Below are positions 44,661 to 57,037 of a stretch of 64,000 nucleotides of DNA, in pieces. The translations under genes and the position numbers were made by a program. The number at the start of each line of letters is the position of its first letter. The stretch's first letter is position 1. Origin of the DNA: Hygrophila difformis. Lineage: Eukaryota > Streptophyta > Magnoliopsida > Lamiales > Acanthaceae. The notes under the pieces are model-generated. The model searched no databases and was not told the DNA's origin. It worked only from the letters and a program-made list of their open reading frames with translations. The DNA is taken from the NCBI GenBank assembly GCA_030278955.1, contig JAOANR010000001.1, forward strand, positions 22,919,468 to 22,983,467, in the 5' to 3' direction.

Positions 44661-45985
44661 TAAAAAGTTTGGTTTTAAAAAGTAGCGTTAAATTTAAAAA
44701 CGCAAGATTATTTCAGTTTCGAAATACTTGTTTCCACACTTATTCCACGAATCCATTCTTTTACCATTGGCATATTATCATCAAGGACTCCTCATTCCGC
44801 TTGGGCCCTTATGTCCAAGAGCCACAATATGACTGCAGCGGCCTTTATACAGACACACTCCGTAGCCCCAGATAACCCATAAGGATACATCCAGGAGTAT
44901 AGACACATACATCATTCACTAATGATTGCAGAGGCCTCTATACAGACACACTCCGGAGCCCCAGAAAACCCATACGGATACATCTAGGAGTATAGACACA
45001 TACATCATTCTACAACATAATGCCGTTTTGGCTATGAGAGGGGACGGCCCAGAGAGCTCCATCAAGTACACTTACTCTCAAGAAGATTATAACAAGGCGT
45101 CCTTCTAGATCTTTTAGCACAATGGTTTAAAAATTTCTTTCCGAAAAAAAAAGATTTTCCGATCATAGTTCAACCATTTCAAAAGAGAATCATTTCGCAA
45201 AACACTATATCCCAGTTTACGCCAAAATCGATTTATAAATTCATGCAGCGTCCAATGGATACGAAATTTGGACTGAAGATGCACACCGCATAGAGGAACA
45301 AATTTCTGGGCTTGCACTTTTTAAAATAAGGACCGGAAACAGTTCAAAAATTGACATCTTTGTAGCACAATGAACAAATCATACTACAACAAGATTTCAA
45401 CAAGTCATGCTTTCATTTCAACAGTTGTTAAAAAAAACCAAAGCATACTTCAAAATACTGAAATTTTTACAGCAACTAGATAACATGTATATGACCATTT
45501 TCGAAGAAGAAACCTTTTAAGTTGAGCACTACAACTCGTCCAAAAATGGAGATTTCAGAAAATCCTACTTAACTTCTAATTCACTAACGGTGAACAAACG
45601 ACCAACAGTGGGTCACAAATCCATAACTTATTCACGAGTTGACCAAAAATCACCAAATTTGACAGCGATACACTTAACTCGATTTCAAACATTTCTTATG
45701 AAGGAAGGCTTGGTAGAAAATAAATTTACCATAGTCAAAAACGATATGCAAGTTCGGACTAATAAGCTGTAAGATTTCTAACGGTCGATCTAAATAAACT
45801 TCTCTGCAAGGTTGAATGAAAGACCTGTACTCCCTTCTTCTGCCCAGACTTCGTGTCGCAGTTCTGCATTCTCGAAATCAAACTAGTCAGTCCTACTGTC
45901 GTTTAGACGAATCCTTTAGGCAGGTCATTTTCTAAAATATTTAAATACTAAGTATAGATCTACCTACCCAAATAACCAGTGTCGT
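44661..45985 (-). mobile_element. Decayed gypsy LTR/internal sequence
   Basis: The minus strand carries motifs shared with the 47293 LTR family: GCTGTAAAAATTTCAG (about 45460), GCCAAAACGGC (about 45025) and GGCTCCGGAGTG (about 44955). A block of about 110 bp (GACTGCAG.GGCC...ACATACATCATTC) is duplicated at about 44812-44918 and 44926-45015. No gene is supported. Confidence 0.5.
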
Positions 45986-47292
45986 TGAAACTTTTGACAA
46001 TTTCCTACACGAGTATTTTATAAAATATCAAGTTCGAATTTATTAAATGAAAAGAGTTATGATTTATGGAAGGGGTTTAAGGATATATTCCACTTTTTAT
46101 TACTCATGTGGGAAACTTTGATTTCAAACGGTGCTGAGGAACTCCCCGGCATGAAACTTTTGACAATTTCCTGCCATGAAGATCCTTGCCATGAAACTTT
46201 TGACAAGTTCCTACTATATGAGCATTTTCTGAAAAATAATCATCCTGGTTTTCAATTTTATTTAATGAAACCACTTTATGAAGATGGAGTTGGGATTAGG
46301 GATATATTTATAGGTTGTCACATTTTTATTTACTCGTGTTAAGAAACTGTGCCCCGAAAGCGCACGGTGTCAAAAATTGCAGTAATTTATAGTAAGACTG
46401 GATCGTTCACTGGAGGATGTGCGATAGAAGCAGGGCCCACGTCGTTTACTAAGATTTTCCACTCGGTTACTCGATTCAAGTTTTGCAATGGTTTCTAACA
46501 ACTACTTGACAATAATTTAAACTAGACTATGGAAGCAATTAAAGATTATTCTACAAAGCATGGTAAATTTAGTCTAAAAAGCGATTAAATCTATTCTAAG
46601 AAAGCAATAAGAATTATGCTAAGAAAGCAGGTAAAATTATTCTACGAAAGCAGATTTAAAATGTGACAGAAGGGACAGGGAGAAAATAATAAAGATTGGA
46701 CAAGATTCAGATGAAACACAATTAAACTTCCATTTTAATACACAGATCTTTGTTTGGGATAATTCATCAGTTAGCTAACTCTCATGCTTTCTAGACTATG
46801 TTCCCTTTAACAGACAGGTACTTACAGTCAGAATTTACATGCTCTTAAGACCTCAACCTCTAAGATACCACAGATTAATAACTGCCCCTGCCTAGGTATG
46901 TTATTCCCCCATGGTGGATAAGCAACACCTGACACATCATTAGTTGAATGCCACCCTTGTCATACCCAAAGTCCAAATTATTTCTCGAACTAATCCATAA
47001 CTCTTAAACCTTACAACCGGCGGCCAACCTCTACTTCTTCCGAGTGACCTCTATGAAAGCATTTTAAAGAAAGCGGTAAAGAGAGCAGTAAAGAAAGCAC
47101 TTCAAAACCTATCACTCGGAAGTCTTAAAAGTCATTTCATTCCGTTAGTATAAAAGAGCCCCTGGTCTTGGTGACCAGATGCAGATTTAGAACTTCCCAA
47201 ATATCAGTAAGCCACGGGGCTTATAACATCCGGTTAGTTATGAGATACAAACATGAGTGGAACAGACCTATGAAGATCCATTCCGAATGTAC
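45986..47292 (-). mobile_element. Tat/Athila-type LTR fragment (3' 1.3 kb)
   Basis: Nearly identical to 36486-37810, differing by scattered single bases and one 13-bp-scale deletion near 46950. It ends at the normal LTR terminus (AAAAGTTTCA at 45986) but no primer site follows, so it is a 3' or solo LTR end. Its other side is cut at 47292 by the gypsy element. Confidence 0.8.
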
Positions 47293-49890
47293 TGTAATAC
47301 CCGAGAATTTTCCAACATAAAATAAAACAATAATTAAATAAATAAATAATAAATAAAATAAATACTATAAATAAATAAACAAATCCAGCAAATAAAAGAA
47401 ATAAATAAAGATAAGGAAATGAGAAATGAGATTTTTACTTAAAAAGGAATTAAAGGAATTTAATTCAGTAAAAGGATGGATAAATGGTACACCAAAACCC
47501 GACACTAATGAACTCGAGTATTCGAGTCCAAAACATCCAATTAGACTGAGAATAAGATTTAGAGAGAAAGTAGAAACCCGAATATACCCCGGAAATCGGA
47601 ATTCGGGAGCATAGAGGGATAGAAACCCGAAAGAGAGGCGGAAAAGCACGACGGATCGCACGACCCGCCCGGACCGAAGTCCAGGCGAAGTCGGCGCGGT
47701 GGCCGCGCGGTGAAGTGGCTTTAGCGCGCCACGACCGCGCCACTTCACAGATTCGTTTGTTGCGTGAATCTCTCGCCCGAACGCGGATTTTTCGACTTTC
47801 GGTTGAACATCTCTCGACTCCAGACTTTTAGGTCGGTTGTGGACGCCCTAGGGACTTAGAATTCTATAAATAAGCCCCTTGGGAGCCCCAAACAAGTTTA
47901 CAAAACCCTACAATCTTCTATACGTTCGAAACCCTAAATTCGGAGTCGACGGAAAGCACCAAACGGAGGCAGCAGTTTGGACGAAAATCCAAGGTCTCCA
48001 AACGTTGTGGTAAGCTCTAGTCCAATAAATCTTTTCACGTTTCAATCTGAAAACGGATTCTAACTTCGATTCTTTTCTTTCTACACCCCGTATCGAATCT
48101 AGATCGTAGAACCCGACGAACGGAGAGGAGAAACGGTGATCTGGAAGCCACGCCTCCGAACTAGACATCCCCGACGTTCATAGACACTGTAAGTTAACCT
48201 TACATGGTTTTGGGAGATTTTAAAACATTCGAAACCTAAAGGATTCAACAAGAACCATAAATCTGTCCACTTTTGTTTTTCTACCGACGCAACAGATTTG
48301 GTGAATTTTTCCGACCCTTAAAACGAACTCAAACGGAAAAACTTAAAACACGAAAAACGTTCCTAAGACTTAGACCTAGCTACTGTAAAAATGTGAGAAT
48401 TTTTGGAGTTGATTTGATATGTGAAAACCCGTTGAAACCGAACTGTTTGATTCTAGATCTTGAAATCTTGGACAGAACTTAGGAATGATCTTGATCTCGT
48501 TTTTGACATAGGATCTAGGCTGTTTTAGATCTTTGGCCAAACATGAAAGTTGTAGATAAATGTCTTAAGATGATCCCTGTCAAATTTCATTAAGTTTGGA
48601 GTTGAATTGATATGTTAGAATTTGAAATCTTTAAACTGTGACATGTTAAACTCGGACAGATTTCTTGTTATGCGAAAATTGGCGATTTTGACCTACTTAG
48701 GTATCTCGGATTGAAAAAGTTAAAACACGAAAGTTGTAGATCTTGATGTTTCCGAGTCAGATATGAAATTTTGGAATTTGCGGAATTAAATCTGATTTTA
48801 GACGAATTTTGGAGTAAACTGTGATTTACCGAAACGAAATTTTGAAATCTTGTTGAAACATGGGATTAACCTTTAGGGTTGAAACGAATTGAGATATTGT
48901 TTCTAAATTAATACAATGGAAGGCAGATTTTAAAAACTAAATCCCCTTACAAACTTGATAAATTAAAATTAGGGGTGAGTGCTCTGCAGGGTGCCCCCTA
49001 ACGATTCACTTCGTGCCGTAATGGACGATGGTGACCCCGCGCGCTATACTTGAAATGTGATATTGCCAAAACGGCGAAATATAGAGCCTACACTCTCGTG
49101 AATATCCGTATGGGTTTCCCGAGGCTCCGGAGTGGTACTGGGTATGGCTGATACGGCTGCGGCCGCCGGGCTACCGGCTAAACTTGTTGACATCGCGATT
49201 TTTATCGTGAAACTTTGAAATACCAAATCGGGAATGTAATGGGGATTCTAAATTAAATTAAACTAGATTAAATGATATTGTTGTCAAATTAAATTATTTA
49301 AATGCTTTATTTAAATTATGGCTATTATTTTGAACCATGTGGTATGTGTTGTTAAATGGAGCCTGAGATAAATTATGCTATTGGATATGGATTAGATGAA
49401 ACTAAATATTATGTTATTATCATGCTTTTGTTAAATTATTAAACTTATGGCTTTTAAACCCTACAGTCATGCATGTGTTAACTTACTCAGCAATTTTGCT
49501 GACCAAAACCATTTTTATTCCTTTCTTTACAGAATATGTGGAATGAGCCTGTATGAGCACGAATCATGCATGGGATTTTGGGGATTGTTGTTTTGCTTTT
49601 AAATTTCGTACTTAGACTATTATGAACGGGCCTGTTTAACCCGTGTTTTGGCCATGTCGGCCCTTTTTATAATTTCCGCTGCGATACTGTACTAAACTAA
49701 ATATTTCCGCTGCGCTATGCTATTATTATTTTCGAATTATATTGTATGGGCTATTTCGAATGCTTTAAATGTTTTAAATACTGCAATACCTAGCCTTGCA
49801 TCTCTTTAGTAAGCTCGGAGAAACCGTGTCTTACTAGGGAGATGTGGCGGTGACATCCCGACCTGGGTGACCAAAAACCGGGGTGTTACA
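47293..49890 (+). repeat. gypsy 5' LTR (2.6 kb)
   Basis: Starts TGTAATACCCGAG and ends GGGGTGTTACA. It matches the solo LTR at 21493-24049 throughout. It inserted into a Tat/Athila LTR directly after GAATGTAC. Confidence 0.88.
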
Positions 49891-49893
49891 AGT

Positions 49894-49905
49894 TGGTATC
49901 AGAGC
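49894..49905 (+). other. Primer-binding site (tRNA-Met)
   Basis: TGGTATCAGAGC, three bases after the LTR end. It is the standard initiator-Met primer site of many plant LTR elements. Confidence 0.9.
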
Positions 49906-50107
49906 CCGGCTATTTTTAAACTATTATTTTTAAACCATTATTATTTTTATACTACTATTAATATTTTGACTATTATTTTAAATTTTAAAGTATTATTTCC
50001 ATGGAAGAATTTTTATTCTTTATTTTAAAACCCATGGAAAAATATATGGTGTATTAAATTATTATTGGGGGGAATTATCATTTGCATATGCATGTCGCAT
50101 CTCTGCT

Positions 50108-50276
50108 ATGAACTTAGCATCTTGGAAACTTGAACTTAGAATCTTGGCGAAACTTGAACTTAGAATCTTGGCGAAACTTGAACTTAGAATCTTGGCGAAA
50201 CTTGAACTTAGCATCTTGGCGAAACTTGAACTTAGAATCTTGGAAACTCGAACCTAGAATCTTGGCGAATATTAAC
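50108..50276 (+). repeat. 24-bp tandem repeat in gypsy leader
   Basis: About seven copies of GAACTTAGAATCTTGGCGAA(ACTT), some shortened, lie between the primer site and the first ORF. Confidence 0.85.
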
Positions 50277-50298
50277 GTAGATCTCTTGCTTGCGCTAG

Positions 50299-50634
50299 AT
50301 GGCTAGTCAAGACATGATGCAGTTGATGGTCAGGATGATGAGCGTTCATCTCGATTCCCACCAAACCCTAGAGCAAATGAAGTACCGTATGGCTCAATTG
50401 GAGGCCAATTTACATCACATGGGCAACTTGAGAGAGGCGGATCATCACCGCATAAACCAACTCGAGCGCCAAGTTCAAACCCTCACTACACAAAACTTAA
50501 TACTAAAGGAATACATCGATGCCCACGGGCAAGATTTAAACACTATCTTTGACAACCTACTACCGCCGAGTTCGGAGGAGGAAGACCCGGAGGAAGATCC
50601 TGCTGCCCCACCGGGAGACGTCATGAGGCACTAG
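50299..50634 (+). CDS. Small coiled-coil ORF in the gypsy leader
   Basis: A 111-residue frame starting MASQDMMQLMVRMMS. The middle has heptad-like spacing (LEQMKYRMAQLEANL, then INQLERQVQTL) and the C-terminus is acidic and proline-rich (SSEEEDPEEDPAAPP). It lies 393 bp after the primer site and 269 bp before the gag start, in the position of an extra upstream ORF. I do not recognise a family. Being intact while pol has lesions mildly supports a real protein; a possible role is assembly of the element's particle or RNA. It could also be chance. Confidence 0.45.
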   Translation: MASQDMMQLMVRMMSVHLDSHQTLEQMKYRMAQLEANLHHMGNLREADHHRINQLERQVQTLTTQNLILKEYIDAHGQDLNTIFDNLLPPSSEEEDPEEDPAAPPGDVMRH

Positions 50635-50902
50635 AGATTCTACTGTTAGACATTGTTTTGCTAGAAAAATATTTCTACTTTTGTACTAAAAAAATTTCTT
50701 TTGAGGAAATAAAATGCCCGATTTATTTTTTTTTTAAATCGAAACAAAACAAGACAAAATAAAATAAAACCCCGAAGCATACGATGCTTCTCAATCCGAA
50801 CAAAGCACCACGTGCTAAATTACTACACACATATACATTCATAGAAATTGCTTAGACTATATGCTAAATTTACCAGCCCTAATCTATCATATTTGTACCA
50901 GA

Positions 50903-53191
50903 ATGGCACCCAGAGGAAGAGGAAGAGGAAGAACTCAAACCACTCCCCAAACCACCACTGAGATACCTACTGAAACACCACCAAACGTCACTGAACCGAT
51001 TCAACCTGAGATGGAACAACCCCAAGGTGCGCAGGACGCCCCCGCACCGAACAATGTGGGCGATCGTCTTAGGACGATAGAGGAAGTGTTGATTGCGCTC
51101 GGAAACGCGCAAGTCAACCAGGGTCAAGCTGCGGCGGTACCTCCGCCCCAAGCTCGCCCTAACTACTTGGCGATGGTGAATCCCTACCAGCCGCCCCACT
51201 ATGCTGGTGAGGAGGATCCAGCTAAACTGGAGGAATGGATCCGGACTTTTGACAAGCTGCTGGGAGCGGTCAAATTTCCGGAAGGAGAGAGGGTACATGT
51301 CGCTTCATACTACTTGGGAGGCGAAGCTGATGACTGGTGGCAAGCAACGCAAGCCAAACTAACTGAAGATGACGAGCCTTACTCGTGGATGGAGATGATG
51401 GAACTACTCAGGGATCGATTCTATCCCTTGAGTACCAAAGCTGCCATGTACGAAGAATTCCTGTCGTTGAAGCAAGGAAGCCAAACGGTGCAGGAATACT
51501 ACACCCGCTTCAAGGAGCTGGTGAGGTTCGCACCAAGGCTAGTGCCTACTGATGCGGAAAAGGCACAGAAGTTCGAGATGGGACTGAACCTGTCTGTGCG
51601 CGAAGTGATCGCGGGGGTACACTACCCCGATTTGCAAGCCGTATACGATCGCGCTGTAGCGGTAGCACGCGTGCAGCAGCTGAAAAGAAGGGTGAGTGGG
51701 GAGTCCAGCAGGGGTCCTCAAGACAAGAGAAGCCGAGACTCGAGAAACGATAACAACACTGGAAGGAACGAGCAGCGCAGAGGGTCGAATAGGCCCCAAC
51801 AAAACAACACGGGAATAAGGTTCAATCAAGAAGATCCGGTACCGCCTTGCCCGCGATGTGGACGACCACATCTGGCAAGGGGATGCCCGCAACAAGGCGC
51901 TTGTTACCGATGCGGTCGAATGGGTCACGTTCGACGGGAATGTCGAACTAGGCTCGAGAACATAACGAAGAGGGACGATTTGGTCGCGGGGCAAGAACAG
52001 CCTCAAAACCAAAACGGGCGAAATGGCAATAACCAAGGGTACAGACCCCCTCAAAATAGGCCGCAAAACCAGAACCAGAACCAACGACCTCCGCCCCCAC
52101 AGAATCAAAACCAGCAACAAAATCAGCAGCCGAATGCGAATCAGCAGGGCAATCAGGGACGCCCTATGGGGAGGCTGAACGTGGTAAACCAAGCGGACGT
52201 GCCTGCGCAAGGAGAAGTGATGGCAGGTACATTTTATGTGTTGAATACGCCCCTTAGAGTTCTATTTGATTCTGGAGCTAGTTGCTCAATTATAGCATCA
52301 AGGATAGTGCCTGAGTTAGATCTACCTAAGTGCGAGAGAATTAACTTAGGAATTCAATTGCCTTCTGGAGAAGTAGTGTCTTGCTCTAAACGATATAACG
52401 GAATTCCTATAGTGATAAAGAACGTAGAATTCTTCGCGAACTTGGTAGAATTTAACTTAAGAGACTTTGACATCATACTGGGGATGGATTGGCTATCCCA
52501 GTATAAAGCGGTGATCGAATGCCAAAAGCAAAAGATCACCTTGTCAAAAAGTAGGGGAAAGAGAGTTATCTTTTACTCTCAGCCCCCTAAGAAAAGTAAC
52601 AAAATCGTTAGTGCACTTAAACTAAGTAACTTGATGCGTAAGGGGTATGAACTATATGCGTGCTATGTGCACAACCTTGAGGCGGAAGAGAACAAGGTTG
52701 ATAGCATACCAGTGGTAAGAGAATACCCGGACGTGTTCCCTGAAGACGTTCCGGGCATGCCACCTGAGAGAGATCTTGAATTCACCATAGATCTCATTCC
52801 GGGGACAGAGCCTGTCTCAAAAGCTCCGTACCGGATGGCACCACTGGAAATGAAGGAGTTAAAGGAACAACTCGAGGAGCTATTGGGAAAAGGTTACATA
52901 AGACCGAGTACGTCCCCTTGGGGAGCACCGGTTTTGTTTGTCAAGAAGAAAGACGGAGGACTACGTCTTTGCATAGATTACCGAGGACTAAACCAAGTGA
53001 CCATTAAGAATAAATACCCACTACCGAGAATAGAGGATCTGTGTGATCAACTGAAGGGAGCTTCAGTATTCTCGAAGATCGATTTGCGATCTGGGTATCA
53101 TCAATTGAGGATTGCCGAGAAGGACATTCAAAGACGGCGTTTTGAACACGATATGGCCATTACGAGTTCACAGTGTTATCCTTCGGGTTAA
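50903..53191 (+). pseudogene. gypsy gag-pol polyprotein, first part (gag, protease, RT start)
   Basis: I place the start at [10 protein letters not shown] (50903), 14 codons inside the open frame. Domains in order: retrotransposon gag core (about 51190-51640, [38 protein letters not shown]); zinc-binding [13 protein letters not shown] and the knuckle [14 protein letters not shown] (about 51904-51945); a long Gln/Asn/Pro-rich linker; aspartic protease LFDSGASCS (52262-52288); RT palm ([39 protein letters not shown]). A one-base frameshift near 53128 and an adjacent TGA in the correct frame end this part. Gag packages RNA; protease and RT process the polyprotein and copy the RNA. Confidence 0.88.
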
Positions 53192-54397
53192 CAAATGCTC
53201 CGGCCATGTTCATGAATCTCATGAATAACGTGTTCCGAGAATTGTTAGACCAGTGTGTCGTAGTGTTCATTGACGACATCCTGATCTACTCGAAGAGCGA
53301 GGAGGAGCATGCGAAACACTTACATCAAGTGTTGGAAATCTTGCGAGGAAATCAGCTATACGGCAAGCTGTCGAAGTGTGACTTCTGGCTGAAAGAAGTG
53401 GCATTTCTCGGACACATAGTATCCGCTGATGGAGTATCAGTGGATCCGGCAAAAGTCTCTGCCGTAACTGAATGGGCAACTCCGAAAAGTCCAACGGAAA
53501 TAAGGAGTTTCCTTGGATTAGCCGGATATTATAGACGATTTGTGAGGGACTTTTCAAGGATTGCACGTCCTTTGACCCAGCTATTAAAGAAAGGAGCAAA
53601 ATACGAGTGGACCGAAGCATGTGAGTCATCGTTTCAAGAGCTGAAGAAACGACTCACAACCACACCCGTATTAACACTACCATCAGAGAATGGTGACTTC
53701 GAAGTATATAGCGATGCTTCGAAGGAAGGTTTAGGTTGTGTTTTGATGCAAGACTCGAGAGTCGTAGCCTATGCATCACGCCAACTAAAACCTCACGAGG
53801 AAAATTATCCGACACATGACCTGGAGTTGGCAGCGGTCGTTTTCGCTCTAAAGATATGGAGACATTATCTTTATGGGCGGAAGTGTCGAATGTTCACCGA
53901 CCACAAGAGCTTGAAATATATATTCACTCAGAAGGAGTTGAATTTGAGACAGCGAAGGTGGTTGGAACTCATTAAGGACTACGATTTAGAGATAGCATAC
54001 CACGAGGGGAAGGCGAATGTGGTAGCCGATGCCCTAAGTCGGAAAACCCAACACGTGACAAACTCGTTGGTAATTCCGCCGGCATTGTACATGGATTTGG
54101 CAAGATTTGAGTTAGAACTTGTGCATCCTGGCACAGTGAGAGAAACAGTCAATGCCATGGTCGTAGAAACTCCAATATTAGACGAGATTCGACTCGCTCA
54201 ACCGGGCGATCCGAAACTCGAGAAGATAAAAGGGTATATTGCCGAAGGAAAGGCAATAGGATTTGCTGTCCACGAGGACGGAAGCATCCGTTTCAAAGGT
54301 AGATGGTGTGTGCCTCTTAAATGTGCCGAGTTGAAGCAAAGGTTGATGGAGGAAGGGCACAACACGCCATATTCCGTACATCCCGGAGGTGACAAGC
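53173..54397 (+). pseudogene. gypsy pol, second part (RT, RNase H, integrase start)
   Basis: Continues the RT in the next frame with [10 protein letters not shown] and the catalytic [12 protein letters not shown] (FIDD at 53266-53277), so the RT active site itself is intact. The RNase H domain follows ([44 protein letters not shown]). The integrase zinc-finger region has just begun ([11 protein letters not shown]) when the Tat/Athila LTR cuts in at 54398; codons after that are LTR sequence. It has no integrase core. Confidence 0.87.
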
Positions 54398-54859
54398 TGA
54401 TAATGGCCAAAATTGACCATTATTTTCAACCTATTTCCGTGTCTAAATACGGACATTTGATCGCATTCCGGTCTTATTTAATTAAGAAAGCAGTTGAATT
54501 TGACAGATATATGCAAGTTTGTATAAATAATAAGCTGGTATTGAAAAATACAAAAATATTGTTATTTTTATTAATTTATATTAAAAAATCCAAAAACATG
54601 ATAAAAATATTAAAAATCATACACTTGATTAATTTGGTTCGATGTTGTCTATTCGGTGGAACACGGGTTCATTAAACGGATCACAAACCAAATAATCAAG
54701 TGAAATAAATATTATATCTATACTATTTTATATTTTATTTTGATGTATATATTTATATTTCTTATGCTTATCTCTATTTTCATTTTCTGTTTTAATTAAG
54801 AATTAAATTGATCCACTAATCACTCTTAATCTATTAATTGCAGGTGTTATAATTTAATT

Positions 54860-55790
54860 TGGTCCAGTCCAATCCAATCTATCCAATCTGTTCAGCCCAA
54901 GAAATTAACACTTATGGGCCATGTCCTACACTAAGCCCAATAGGCATTTTCAGTCCAAACCCAAACAAGCCCATACACCAAAGCCCAATACTCTATCACC
55001 AACCCTAACCCTACCCAGCCTCCGGCGCCGCCAACCCCGCCGGCGGCCCTCCGGCAAATCTTCCCGACCATCCCAAACCTCCATTTCCGCCACCAGTTCC
55101 GACACCTTCGTCCGCCTCAGACACGACCGCCTCCACCTCACCACCACTTCCTACGCCCATCTCCGGCCACCCCTCAAACTCGCACCACCACCCATTTAAT
55201 CCAAACAACCACTGCATCCCCAAATTCTCAACCACCACCAACACCCACAGCGCCGGCAGCCACCACTATCTCCCCATCGCCGCCATCGCGCCTCCAACCC
55301 CCTCCGGTCATCTCCCCAACTACACTGCCGCCTCAACCTCCATCCCAAAACGACCACAGCAGCCACCATACACCCGGCCTCCATCTCCTCCGGCCATCAC
55401 TTCCACCACCTCCTCCGATTCGCCCTCATCTCGCCACCACAGCCATCAACCCCCAAAATTATTCCGCCGCCTCCATCCACAGTCGCCATCGCCTCAGCCC
55501 TCGCCTCCACCTCCTCAACTTCGCCGCCGCCTGCCGTCCTCATTAGAAGAGAGAACAAGAAGAGGGCAGAAGAAAATAGAAGCAAAAAGAAAGAAAGAAG
55601 AAGAAGCTAGAAAACTGGAGACGAAAACGAATAAGAGAAGAAGAAAGAAGAAAAATGGAGGAAGAAAGCTGAGATGGAAAACTGGAAAGAAGAAGAAGAA
55701 GAAACAAAAATGGAAGAGAGAAACGAGAAGAGAAAGAAAAATGGGATAAGAAAGAAGAAAGAGAAAGAAAAGAGAAAGAGGAGGGAGCAA
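54860..55790 (+). other. GC- and CC-rich segment plus purine tract in LTR U3
   Basis: 54960-55545 is C-rich (CCGCC, CCACC, CCTCC words) and 55545-55790 is almost pure A/G. Neither part occurs in the LTRs at 2118, 36486 or 60788. Frames on both strands give low-complexity Pro/Arg or Phe/Leu/Ser peptides with no family match. The source is unknown; it could be a captured host fragment. Confidence 0.55.
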
Positions 55791-55801
55791 ATTAGACCTT
55801 T

Positions 55802-55936
55802 GTCGCGGAAGGGGTACATCGCGACAAAATGCTCCGCGACCAAAAAATGCTCCGCGCCCAAATCTTACTCCGAGACTGTGAGAGGAGAATCAAGGCACAA
55901 AATTTTGTCGCGGAACATGGTTCCGCGACAAAGTGG
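55802..55936 (+). repeat. Palindrome cluster upstream of LTR TATA box, subfamily 1
   Basis: GTCGCGGAA/TTCCGCGAC palindromes and partial copies (GTCGCGGAAC...GTTCCGCGAC near 55908), with another half-copy at 56138-56147. Confidence 0.7.
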
Positions 55937-56203
55937 AGCGCGACCGAGACAAAGCATGTCACGTGCCAGCCCACACTCTCCAGTTTGAATTTCCCATGTG
56001 CCACAATACTCAGGAAGTCCCAGGATCGCAGCTCCACCAATGCAATAATTTTTGTCTTTTCTCCCGGACTCTCAAGACCCGCCCCCTCCTGGGCGCCATC
56101 CTGGAGCTAAAAAGTGTGTCTTGAAGCAGAATTTGTTCCGCGACAAGGCATAATTGTTTAGCGACACAATGGGCCTAATGGGCCTAGGGCTAATTCTCCA
56201 CCT

Positions 56204-56214
56204 CTATAAATATA
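56204..56214 (+). promoter_or_regulatory. LTR TATA box
   Basis: CTATAAATATA, preceded by GGGCCTAGGGCTAATTC. It is the same arrangement as at 61406 and on the minus strand at 5955. Confidence 0.65.
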
Positions 56215-57037
56215 ACCTCCCACCCCCTTGAACAGTAACCTAGCTACACCTAGTTTAGCTTTACTGTTCTTGGAGGCACCACTGTGCTCTCCAAGAATTT
56301 ATTAGAATAAGTAGTTTAGTCTATTTTAATTTTATGCAATGTAGTAATAGACTTTAGCTTAGTTTTAATTTATGCTGTGTAATAAATAAGTGTAGCTAGT
56401 GTTCATTTTATTTTTCCAGTTTTATATTTTGTATTTTTGGGTTGAAAACACTTAATCAATGGGTGTGTTTAACCCATTTTTGGTTTTTGATGTTATAAAG
56501 AAAATGTTCCACCAAAAATGTGTTATGGATCTCCCATAATATTTATTGCTTTATTTTTGTATTTTTGGTCACTTGACCATTTTTATTATTTTTAGTTAGG
56601 TTTAATGCTTTATTAGGCTTAATGAATGCATGAGTGTTTGATATTATCCCTTGATAGATTTAGTGTAGGTCTTACTTTTGGTTTTATTTTGTTAGCATAG
56701 TTGTTTTAGGATTAGTCTTTATGTTTCTTTTTTTTTGTTCTTTTCTTTTGTTCTGTTTAGTTTTTAGGTAGTTTGTATTTTCATTTTGTTTTATTTTCAT
56801 TTTTATTTTTAGTACATTAGATCTAAAAAGGGATAGTGTCAAAGTGTTTGTGCATTTTTTATTTAAAATTGCATCCCCTATATTGTATTGCATAACATTG
56901 TAACCCCACGGGTTGCAATGTAATTTTTCTCGTTGTGATCCCACGGATCACAACGCACACCCATGTAATGCAATATTAGGCGTTATGCTGCCAAAATTTT
57001 TATAAGAATTTTAAAACCCTTTGTCGCCATACACTTT

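Larger units (their letters stand above)
47293..54397 (+). mobile_element. Ty3/gypsy element, 5' part (LTR to start of integrase)
   Basis: The order is 5' LTR 47293-49890, tRNA-Met primer site, leader with tandem repeat and small ORF, gag, protease, RT, RNase H, and the first residues of the integrase zinc finger. At 54397 the element is interrupted by a Tat/Athila LTR; the rest is outside the window or lost. The pol order and the long LTRs fit a chromovirus such as the Tekay/Del group, but no chromodomain is visible to confirm it. Confidence 0.85.

Noticed and set aside
54921..55585. Pro/Arg-rich and Trp/Gly-rich ORFs on both strands
   Set aside because: Low-complexity translation of a C-rich DNA block; open frames occur on both strands by composition.
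55515..55861. Phe/Leu/Ser-rich membrane-like ORFs
   Set aside because: Antisense reading of an A/G-only-like tract; not a protein signal.
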